Part shown: piece after piece, positions 32,234-39,428 of the stretch | How positions within the stretch are numbered: the first letter of the stretch is position 1 | Layout: every line of letters begins with the position of its first letter | Assembly (NCBI RefSeq): GCF_039541075.1 | Contig: NZ_BAABFN010000022.1 | Location: 383,122-447,121 of the forward strand | DNA: 64,000 nt | Direction: 5' to 3' | DNA from: Compostibacter hankyongensis | Lineage (GTDB): Bacteria; Bacteroidota; Bacteroidia; Chitinophagales; Chitinophagaceae | Translations under genes and position numbers: made by a program | The notes under the pieces: model-generated | What the model was told of the DNA's origin: nothing | Database searches by the model: none | The model's input: the letters and a program-made list of their open reading frames with translations, nothing else

Positions 32234-33508
32234 CTACTCGGCCAGCAACCCGTTCATAATGGCCCTGAATTCGGCCTTGAACTGCTCATAGTACTTTCCC
32301 GTGGCCGGACCGTTGAGCCCGCTGTGCAGCTTCCGGACATATCCCTGCCGGTCTATAAAGATGGTGGTGGGAAAGATGCGGATGGCTACCGGCAGCTCCG
32401 GAAATACCTTCCGGGTAAGGGCGGTATCGGATGCGGCTACCCCCGAAAACAAGACCGGATAAGGTATATCGAAACGGTTGAAAAAGGACTGCAGCGCCTG
32501 TTTGGATGCCGTAAGGTCGGGCGTTCTTTCAAAATCAATACCGATAAATTCCACGCCCCGCTGACGGTTTTCCCGGTAATACTCGGTAAAGAACGGGGTT
32601 TCGTCCATACAGTTGGGGCACCAGGAGCCCAGGATCTGGATCACCGTCACCTTTCCCAGAAAAGCGCTGTCTGTCAGGGAAACGGTACGGGAGCTCCGCA
32701 TGTCCTGAAGCCGGAACTTCAGCTTTACCGTTCCGGGCGGGATATCGCTCACCGCATAGGCCGCAGGAAGGGAATCGAATACTTTCTTTTGCGCGGACCA
32801 GGGCGCCGCCTCGCTGTTGATGGAGTACAGACGTCCGTCCGACAAGACATTGGCGCTGTCTATCCGGGCGGTAAACAAAAGCGCATGCCCGCCGTCAAAA
32901 CCCGAGAGCTTCATCGTATCGCCGCTGACCACACCCTGCAGGTAACGGAAATCTCCCGAAGGGGTCATAAAGGTTCCGCTGAGCTGGTTGCCGTTTTGCT
33001 GAAAGAGGCCAATGGCTTTGGAAATATCTTCTTCGCCGGGAAAAGACACTTCCCAGCTACCGGATATATCCTGCGCAGGTTTTGCATAGGCGGGCAGTCT
33101 TGTGCTGTCGCCCGGCACGGCATGGAAAGGCATTGTTTCCAGCCGGTTGCCGTAGTTTTTGGTCCAGGTACCCTGCAGGCTGCCGTCGGTATTGATCTTA
33201 GCGGCGAAATAAGAATCAAAAAAAGGCATACGGATAAACACGGAATCGTCCCGGAAAAGGATACTGTCCACCCGCATGCGCTCATCTGCATTGAAGATAG
33301 CGATCACGGGCCGTCCTGCGGTGTCCGCCACCTCAAAATTGAAGACCACCTGCTGCCCGTCGGCACGCTGCAGCGCCGCCCTCCAGATGCCGTGCTGCAA
33401 ACCGGGTCCGTTCTCCGTACAGCGTACGGCAAATAACAGGACGCCCGGCAGCCCTATGGCCCAAAGCGCTTTTCGCAGGAAGCTTCTTGCTGTTATCATG
33501 ATCTGCAT
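32234..33508 (-). CDS. TlpA-family thioredoxin-like protein
   Basis: The 424-residue product has an N-terminal export signal (FLRKALWAIGLPGVLLFAV; the following Cys lacks a good lipobox). An N-terminal beta-rich domain of about 230 residues is followed by a C-terminal thioredoxin fold with the redox motif WCPNC in ILGSWCPNCMDETPFF and the cis-proline loop RIFPTTIFIDRQG. It probably acts in the periplasm on disulfides. It starts 9 bases after susD and belongs to the susC-susD unit. Confidence 0.88.
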   Translation of the reverse strand: MQIMITARSFLRKALWAIGLPGVLLFAVRCTENGPGLQHGIWRAALQRADGQQVVFNFEVADTAGRPVIAIFNADERMRVDSILFRDDSVFIRMPFFDSYFAAKINTDGSLQGTWTKNYGNRLETMPFHAVPGDSTRLPAYAKPAQDISGSWEVSFPGEEDISKAIGLFQQNGNQLSGTFMTPSGDFRYLQGVVSGDTMKLSGFDGGHALLFTARIDSANVLSDGRLYSINSEAAPWSAQKKVFDSLPAAYAVSDIPPGTVKLKFRLQDMRSSRTVSLTDSAFLGKVTVIQILGSWCPNCMDETPFFTEYYRENRQRGVEFIGIDFERTPDLTASKQALQSFFNRFDIPYPVLFSGVAASDTALTRKVFPELPVAIRIFPTTIFIDRQGYVRKLHSGLNGPATGKYYEQFKAEFRAIMNGLLAE

Positions 33509-33517
33509 TTTATTCCG

Positions 33518-34960
33518 CTAATTTACGTCAAACCACAGCGATGTGGTCAGCACGTCGGCGCCCTGATCGGCGACGGCCTGCCGGTATCCTTCCTTGTTCA
33601 GCGACTGCTCCGTTCCCGGGTAGATAAACCGCAAAGGCATCTTGCCGTTCAGTACGCCCGCCACGGCGGGTTTCAGCTGCGGGTAGTCCAGCCTTCTCCA
33701 TTCGGCAAAAGCCTCCAGCCCCTGTCCGAAAAGCGCGATCCATTTCTGCACGCCGATCGACTTTTTAAAATTACCCGGATCATACTGCAGGGCCGGCTGC
33801 GACAGGTATTTATCGATCGCGCCCTGATCAATATTATGCTGCTGCAGCGATGCGGTTACCGCCGCTTTATACAGGTCGGCCGCGTTTTCAGCGGTAAAGC
33901 CCCGCGCCGCCGCCTCGGCCCGGTCGAAGAGCACCTCGGCATAGCTCATGATGACCGCCGGGGCCGTCTCGTCCAGGAAGGCCGCTCCGGGCCTGGAGGT
34001 CTTGGTGAACCCCAGCTCGCTGGCTTGTCCCACCAGTAAACCATTGGGAATACCGACGTAGGTCTGCGGTGTGGGATCCTGTGTGGGGGCGGCATACACG
34101 GGCAGGCGGGGGTCATTCAGCTGAAACAGCCGGTCTACGATGGTCTTGCTGATGCGGTAATCGTCGCGGGTCAGAAACAGCTCGGCCAGCGGGTTATCGT
34201 TGGGCGGCGTATTCTGATATTTCAATTCGGCGCTTTCACTGTTGCTGCCGATGTAATTCCCGCCGGCGTCTGCCATGCTTTTTATCACCGCTGCAGCCTT
34301 CTCCGGCTCCCGGTCCGCTATACGAAGCGCAATGCGCAGACGCAGGGAGTTATCCAGCTTTTTCCACCGTGCGATATCCCCTCCGTAAATGATATCCCCT
34401 TCTACCGGCTTTCCGTCCGCATCCAGGCTGTCCTGCGCGGTTTTCAGGTCGCTCAGCAGGCCCTCGTAGACCTTCTGCTGGGTATCATATCCGGGGGTGA
34501 TGTTTTCGTCTATCTGAATGGACTCGGAATAAGGAATATTGCCGTAAGCATCGGTAAGCAGGCAATACATCCATGCCCGCAGGATCAGGGCCACGCCTTT
34601 GTAATTGGGGTTGTCTTCCGCTCCGGCCAGATCGATGATCTTGTCCAGATTTACGATGCTGCCGGAGTACAGATCTGTCCATAAATCCTGGAAATCGCTG
34701 TTGGAAAAAATATACCGGTCCTGGTCCGTATACTGTATGGCCGCCCAGTATTGCACAAACAGGTTGGAGGGGTTGGTGCCGCCTACATTCCAGTATACAT
34801 CGGCGGCGGTTTTTGTGGCGCCGGTCAGCAGATAGGAAGGCTGGGGATGCTCCACGGCATTGGGATTGGTATTGATCCCGGCGAGCTCCTTTTTGCAGGA
34901 AGAGAACGTCAGCAGAAATGCAAACCCCGCGAGGACGGTGAGAAATCTATAGGATGTCAT
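33518..34960 (-). CDS. SusD/RagB-like nutrient-binding lipoprotein
   Basis: The 480-residue product is an outer-membrane lipoprotein: signal LTVLAGFAFLLTFSSC with lipidated Cys22. The early motif ELAGINTNPNAVEHPQPSYL is typical of the SusD-like-2 group. TPR-like helices follow (ALILRAWMYCLLTDAYGNIP, IPYSES) and the C-terminal FGQGLEAFAEWRRLDYPQL. It forms the lid of the SusC transporter. The nutrient cannot be told: no glycosidase or peptidase lies beside it; the neighbour is a TlpA-like protein. Confidence 0.93.
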   Translation of the reverse strand: MTSYRFLTVLAGFAFLLTFSSCKKELAGINTNPNAVEHPQPSYLLTGATKTAADVYWNVGGTNPSNLFVQYWAAIQYTDQDRYIFSNSDFQDLWTDLYSGSIVNLDKIIDLAGAEDNPNYKGVALILRAWMYCLLTDAYGNIPYSESIQIDENITPGYDTQQKVYEGLLSDLKTAQDSLDADGKPVEGDIIYGGDIARWKKLDNSLRLRIALRIADREPEKAAAVIKSMADAGGNYIGSNSESAELKYQNTPPNDNPLAELFLTRDDYRISKTIVDRLFQLNDPRLPVYAAPTQDPTPQTYVGIPNGLLVGQASELGFTKTSRPGAAFLDETAPAVIMSYAEVLFDRAEAAARGFTAENAADLYKAAVTASLQQHNIDQGAIDKYLSQPALQYDPGNFKKSIGVQKWIALFGQGLEAFAEWRRLDYPQLKPAVAGVLNGKMPLRFIYPGTEQSLNKEGYRQAVADQGADVLTTSLWFDVN

Positions 34961-34963
34961 GAC

Positions 34964-37900
34964 TTAAAATTTAACGTTAATGTTCACCCCCAAGCTGCGA
35001 ACGGTCGGCAGCGCCAGGTCTTCGAGCCCCTGGCCGTTTCCGGTGTTGAAGGCCGTTTCAGGATCGATGTTGGGGACATGCTTGCTGATGATCCAGAGGT
35101 TGCGGCCCACCAGCGAAACGGCGGCGCTCTGTAAACCCAGGGAATGGATAAACGCGGCTGGCAGCTCGTACCCCAGCCTTACCTCGCGCAGCTTTACAAA
35201 AGAGGCGTTGTAGATAAAAGCTTCGTCCACGTTGGTGAGACTTTTATAATAATCCTGCGCGGATATGATAACGTCATTTTGCTTACCGTCGTCATGCACA
35301 CCTTTGAAGATCATACCGTCGTCATGCACGGTAGCGCCCCCCGGCGCCGTGCCGCCTTCGGGAAGCGGAACAGCCGCATGGTTGTCGTCGTCCCCGGGAT
35401 AATAATACCGCAATCCCCCGTGCGCGGCATCCCGGCCGGGCAAAGTGGAAGCCAGCACACCCGTGTATGTTCCGGTGCTGTTGGTGCTGGAATAAATAGA
35501 GCCGCCGACACGGGCATCCACCAGGAAGCTCAGCTGAAAGCCGTGCCAGGAAAAGCTGTTGTTGATGCTGCCCAGCCAGTCCGGGGTAAATTTGCCCAGG
35601 TATTTTTTATCGGGGTCCACCACCGGCCTCCCGCTCTGGTCCACCATGATCTCCCCATTATCGTTCCGTTCGAAGGCGGTACCGAATAAGGTGCCGTAAG
35701 GCTGGTCGATAGCCGCCAGCACCTGCACGGTGCCGTCGGAACCCAGCACATAGCTGTTCAGCCGTCCTGCTTTATCCAGCGATACCACCTTACTGCGGTT
35801 GGCCGAGTAGTTGGTCATGATGTTCCAGGTAAAATCACCGGTTTGCACCGGCGTTACGTCCAGCTCCACCTCCAGCCCCTTGTTGTTGATCTTCCCGCCG
35901 TTGATCAGCTTTTGCTCATACCCGGTAGCAGGACTTACATCTACGGCCAGGATCTGGTTAAAGCTGTTCATGTTATAGAAACTCAGATCGAGGTGAAGCC
36001 GGTCGTGGAAAAAGCCCGCTTCCGCACCCGCTTCCACGGAGGTGGTCTGTTCCGGTTTCAGGTCAGGGTTGAGATCAATGGATCCGGCATGAAGCTGCGG
36101 ATCGGTATCAAAAGGCGTGGTGAAGCCGTAGGTATTGATCAGCTGGTACGCGCTGGTAGCCTTCCCTACCTTCGACCAGCCGCCCCGCAGCTTGATGAAA
36201 TTAACCCGGTCGCTGGTCATGTGCAATGCTTCGCTTAAGATAAAGCTGCCGTTTACCGAAGGATAAAAATAAGACAGGTTCTCTACGGGAAGCGAGGACG
36301 ACCAGTCGTTACGGGCCGTCAGGTTCAGATAAGCATAATGCCGGAAACCGATCTGCGCCGACGAAAACAAGCTGTAGGTCTTCAGCTTGGTATAATAATT
36401 ATTGGACACCAGCGGCACGCGGGAGTTGTTGAGGGTATAGACGCCGGCTACGGCCAGCTGAGGCGCCCGCTGATCATTATTTTCCGTGGTATTGGTGCGG
36501 ATATTGCCACCGCCCAGGATATCCAGGCTGAAGTCGTCGCTCAGCTGCCGGTTGTAATCCAGCCGGCCTTCGGTATTGTTCTCATTGACGATGTAGGTAT
36601 CTTCCCCGTAAGATCCGTAAGGCGCTCCCTTGGTGTCGAAGGCCACTTTCATCTTGCGGCGGTCTGCATAGTAGTCGTTCCCCGTCAGGAAGGAGGCTGT
36701 CAGGTCTTTCGTGATCTGGTATTTCAGGTTTACGTTCCCGATCAGGCGGTTACGCTGCTGGGCCACGGTATTGTTATAGGCGATAAAATACCGGTTGCTG
36801 TAATAAAGGTTGTTCCAGTTGATAAGGCTGCCTTCTTTGTAGAGCTGGTACAGCTTGTCCATGTCCACCTGGCGGCCGAACCAGGTAAACTGCAGCATGG
36901 TGCTGGTTTCCCTCAGGCCGCTGCCGCCGGGCAGATTGGGCGCATCCCTGCGGATATAATTGGCCATGACATCGAGGGACAGCTTCGGCGTGATCTGATA
37001 GCCGGCATTGACCAGGAAGGAATTCCGCTCCTGCGCCGTATTGGGAATCACCCCGTGCTGGGACATATTGTTATACGAAAAACGGAAGTTGTACTTGTCG
37101 CCCGATCCCGCAAAAGCGATTTCATTATCCAGCTTGTAGCCCGTCCTGAAAAAGTCCTTCACATTATCCGGATGGGGCACAAAAGGCACTGCCTTGCCCC
37201 CGGAGAAAAACTGGGGGATCAGGCGGCCGTCCATCGGCGGGCCCCAGCTTTCATCCACCGCATCATTGACGCCTCCGCCCGCGCCGTCCACATAGCTGAA
37301 TTTTCCGCTGGAGCCCTGTCCGAACACATTCTGATAAGAGGGCAGCACCAGCAGGTTAGAGAGGGTGGTATTGGAGTTGAGCGTTACGCCGAGCCCTTTC
37401 TCGCCTTTGCCGCTTTTGGTCTGGATCAGGATCACACCTGCCGCCGCCCTCGACCCGTATAATGCTGCGGCATTGGGCCCTTTCAGCACGGAAACGGAGG
37501 CGATATCGGAGGGATTGATATCGGCAATGGCATTTGAAAAGTCACGGGAGGCTTCCGGGTCCCTGTCGCCCCCGGTGCCGCCCAGGAACTGGGTGTTGTC
37601 TACCGGCACCCCGTCGATCACAAACAGCGGCTGGTTGTTTCCCGAAATGGAAGTTTCCCCCCGGATGATGATGCGGGAAGAGCCCATATCGCCCTGGGAG
37701 TTGGTGACATTGACGCCGGCCACCTTCCCCGAAAGCGCATTGACCAGGTTAGGCTCCCTGGCTTCGCTGATATCTTTTGTCTTGAGCTCCTGTACCGAGT
37801 AGCCGAGCGATTTTTTTTCCTTGGAGATATTGAGGGCGGTGACCACCACCTCGTTTAAGGCGCTGGTGGCGCTCTCCAGCGGGATCACCAGGCCGGAAGC

Positions 37901-38167
37901 AGGACCGGATATCGTTGTATCCCTGGGCTGGTAACCCAGCTCGGAAACGCGCAGGGTATCCGAGCTGCTTATGGTAAGGGTAAATTGTCCTTTGTCATCG
38001 GTAATGACGCCCCGGCTGGTTCCTTTCACCACGACGCTGGCCCCGGACAGGGGGAAGTTTTCCTCCCGGCTCCGGACCGTGCCGCTGATCTCAAAGGATT
38101 GCGCCCGGCTGATCTCCGTTCCCAGCAAAAGCGCCGGGAGGGCAAAGAGTCCGTATATTTTTGACAT
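34964..38167 (-). CDS. SusC/RagA-type TonB-dependent outer-membrane transporter
   Basis: The 1067-residue product has a signal peptide ending near AQS, a carboxypeptidase-like domain (SGTVRSREENFPLSGASVVV, GVITDDKGQFTL), the linker ALNEVVVTALNISKEKKSLG, the plug (NALSGKVAGVNVTNSQGDMG, IRGETSI, FVIDGVPVDN) and a 22-strand-type barrel ending SLGVNINVKF. It imports a bound nutrient with SusD using TonB energy. It is the first gene of the susC-susD-tlpA unit, with 3 bases to susD. Confidence 0.96.
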   Translation of the reverse strand: MSKIYGLFALPALLLGTEISRAQSFEISGTVRSREENFPLSGASVVVKGTSRGVITDDKGQFTLTISSSDTLRVSELGYQPRDTTISGPASGLVIPLESATSALNEVVVTALNISKEKKSLGYSVQELKTKDISEAREPNLVNALSGKVAGVNVTNSQGDMGSSRIIIRGETSISGNNQPLFVIDGVPVDNTQFLGGTGGDRDPEASRDFSNAIADINPSDIASVSVLKGPNAAALYGSRAAAGVILIQTKSGKGEKGLGVTLNSNTTLSNLLVLPSYQNVFGQGSSGKFSYVDGAGGGVNDAVDESWGPPMDGRLIPQFFSGGKAVPFVPHPDNVKDFFRTGYKLDNEIAFAGSGDKYNFRFSYNNMSQHGVIPNTAQERNSFLVNAGYQITPKLSLDVMANYIRRDAPNLPGGSGLRETSTMLQFTWFGRQVDMDKLYQLYKEGSLINWNNLYYSNRYFIAYNNTVAQQRNRLIGNVNLKYQITKDLTASFLTGNDYYADRRKMKVAFDTKGAPYGSYGEDTYIVNENNTEGRLDYNRQLSDDFSLDILGGGNIRTNTTENNDQRAPQLAVAGVYTLNNSRVPLVSNNYYTKLKTYSLFSSAQIGFRHYAYLNLTARNDWSSSLPVENLSYFYPSVNGSFILSEALHMTSDRVNFIKLRGGWSKVGKATSAYQLINTYGFTTPFDTDPQLHAGSIDLNPDLKPEQTTSVEAGAEAGFFHDRLHLDLSFYNMNSFNQILAVDVSPATGYEQKLINGGKINNKGLEVELDVTPVQTGDFTWNIMTNYSANRSKVVSLDKAGRLNSYVLGSDGTVQVLAAIDQPYGTLFGTAFERNDNGEIMVDQSGRPVVDPDKKYLGKFTPDWLGSINNSFSWHGFQLSFLVDARVGGSIYSSTNSTGTYTGVLASTLPGRDAAHGGLRYYYPGDDDNHAAVPLPEGGTAPGGATVHDDGMIFKGVHDDGKQNDVIISAQDYYKSLTNVDEAFIYNASFVKLREVRLGYELPAAFIHSLGLQSAAVSLVGRNLWIISKHVPNIDPETAFNTGNGQGLEDLALPTVRSLGVNINVKF

Positions 38168-38193
38168 ATTTTGAAAATTTAATTGGTATCATG

Positions 38194-38313
38194 AAAGTTT
38201 CTGGTTTGGGGTTTCTAGCTTGAGGTCTCGAATTTGAGATTTCGGTTTCAATAGTCTAAGGTTTAAAGTCTAACGTTGATCTGCCTGAAAATGAACCTTA
38301 GACTTTAAACTTC
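38194..38313 (-). repeat. 5'-leader repeat (elements C and B) of the susC operon
   Basis: Toward the gene, element C (38313-38251) has perfect 11-12 base arms (AGTCTAAGGTT and AAACCTTAGACT) around a conserved TCAGGCAGATC. Element B (38250-38194) has AAATCTCAAATTCGAGACC and ends AAACCAGAAAC. The promoter -7 element is 11 bases upstream of C, so the repeat forms nearly the whole 5' untranslated leader of about 150 bases. Confidence 0.8.
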
Positions 38314-38323
38314 TTGTCCGCTG

Positions 38324-38354
38324 CAAAGATACTTAAAGCTTACTAATCTATAAA
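38324..38354 (-). promoter_or_regulatory. susC operon promoter
   Basis: On the minus strand TTTA (38351-38354, three of four bases), a 19-base spacer and TATCTTTG (38324-38331, exact) fit the Bacteroidota pattern. Confidence 0.7.
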
Positions 38355-38524
38355 TTCTATAGCCTAAATGGAAATTGGAAAAACCCATGGAAGGAAGGGA
38401 AAGTATCACCGCCAAGGCCGATCGCAGGTTGACCGGCGATCAACCACAGGTCAGGAGCTCATCAGCCTCAAAGAGGTCGCCGATCAAGCGCGGCAACGTG
38501 CCGGTCTAACCCTGATCAACCGGC
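38355..38524. other. Spacer between susC promoter and atpZ-like gene
   Basis: No credible gene; a 62-codon open frame on the plus strand (38368-38556) has no support. A 6-base-pair hairpin, GCCGGT (38500-38505) with ACCGGC (38519-38524), lies directly after the atpZ-like stop and may weakly end its transcription; there is no T tract. The whole gene-free stretch is 38168-38524. Confidence 0.5.
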
Positions 38525-38767
38525 TCATCCTTTCCGCCGGCCGGTGGCCCGGATGACCTTCCATAAAAATACGGTCAGGGCCGCCAGGGGGAAGATCAGG
38601 AGGAATATGGGAAACCGGAGCTCCATCCACCGGTCCAGCTTATACCCCAGCCAGGTGGCCAGCCCGAGCATCGCCAGCATCTCGGTGCCGAGACCCGCGT
38701 AGCGGATCCAGCTTTTCGTTTCTGGCTTGAAGTTTCCGGTTTCCGGTTTTCGGTTTACATCGTTCAT
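38525..38767 (-). CDS. atpZ: AtpZ/AtpI-family membrane protein
   Basis: The 80-residue product has two transmembrane segments (YAGLGTEMLAMLGLATWLGY and FPIFLLIFPLAALTVFLW) with the YKLDRW linker typical of the AtpZ/AtpI family, an accessory of F-type ATP synthase. The N-terminus (NRKPETGNFKPETKSW) is encoded by leader-repeat words and is probably not part of the original fold. The ATG at 38767 lies inside repeat D. No other ATP synthase gene is in the window. Confidence 0.8.
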   Translation of the reverse strand: MNDVNRKPETGNFKPETKSWIRYAGLGTEMLAMLGLATWLGYKLDRWMELRFPIFLLIFPLAALTVFLWKVIRATGRRKG

Positions 38768-38848
38768 AACGTTTTTTAGCGGTCTCCGTGAACGCTGCGC
38801 GTTTATTTCGGGCATAACATTTTTTAGCGGTCTCAATGAAGGCTGCGC
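38765..38848 (-). repeat. Duplex repeat D, copy 2
   Basis: Two 36-base units (38765-38800 and 38813-38848) with core TTTTTTAGCGGTCTC flank a 12-base spacer (38801-38812) that is identical, inverted, to the one at 16893-16904. The first unit contains the start codon of the atpZ-like gene. Confidence 0.85.
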
Positions 38849-38930
38849 CTTTCTGGTTTGAGGTTTCCGGTTTCATGGTTTAACGTCTAAAGTTGGTCTG
38901 CCTGGAATGAAACCTTAGACTTTAGACTTA
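38849..38930 (-). repeat. Leader repeat elements C and B, copy 3
   Basis: Element C (38930-38877) reads CTAAAGTCTAAGGTTTC and then CCAGGCAGACC, and element B (38876-38849) ends AAACCAGAAAG. The repeat begins in the stop codon of the upstream membrane-protein gene and fills the gap to repeat D. Confidence 0.78.
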
Positions 38931-39317
38931 TTTCAGCAGCGCCGTATCCCGGGGAGGCGGCTGGATGCCCCCGTTCAGCACCTGCTGCAGGTCCCCGTAA
39001 TACCGCTCCCGCAATTCGAGCAGATGCTCCAGCGAATCGGCCCGCATATTCAGCCGGATATATTCCTGCCGCTGCTGCAGATTGCCATACCCCGGCATAT
39101 AATACCGGATGGGAGTATACATCACCAGCAACATGGCCAGCGCCAGCAAGAGCACCAGGATGCTGCAGGCGATCACATAAATACGGCCCCGCGACAACCG
39201 GAACGACCCTACTTCCTGGAAAGTATCCTCGTTGAGGACCGCCAGCCGGTATTTGTTATCCAGCTTTTGCCGCCATTTTTTTAGTTTTACCCGCCAGCCG
39301 GCCTGCTTGTCCTTCAT
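38928..39317 (-). CDS. Small single-pass membrane protein
   Basis: The 129-residue product (ATG at 39317, MKDKQAGWRVKLKKWRQKLD) has a basic N-terminus, RLAVLNEDTFQEVGSFRLSR, one transmembrane segment (IYVIACSILVLLLALAMLLV) and a helical periplasmic part (YIRLNMRADSLEHLLELRER). I do not recognise a function; the N-terminal half resembles the membrane anchor of some Bacteroidota M23-peptidase-like proteins. It is divergent from the PorW/SprE-like gene. Confidence 0.65.
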   Translation of the reverse strand: MKDKQAGWRVKLKKWRQKLDNKYRLAVLNEDTFQEVGSFRLSRGRIYVIACSILVLLLALAMLLVMYTPIRYYMPGYGNLQQRQEYIRLNMRADSLEHLLELRERYYGDLQQVLNGGIQPPPRDTALLK

Positions 39318-39428
39318 TATAAATGGATCAATGCACGAATTTAACAATTACCGCGGATAAAGTCTTTTTAAACTATTTTTGCCGGAACCAAGCAAAAGTT
39401 ACCGGAGCGTACTCCATTAAATTGTTGC

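Noticed and set aside
38368..38556. A 62-codon plus-strand open frame near the susC promoter
   Set aside because: No promoter, no family pattern, and it runs into the atpZ-like gene on the other strand.
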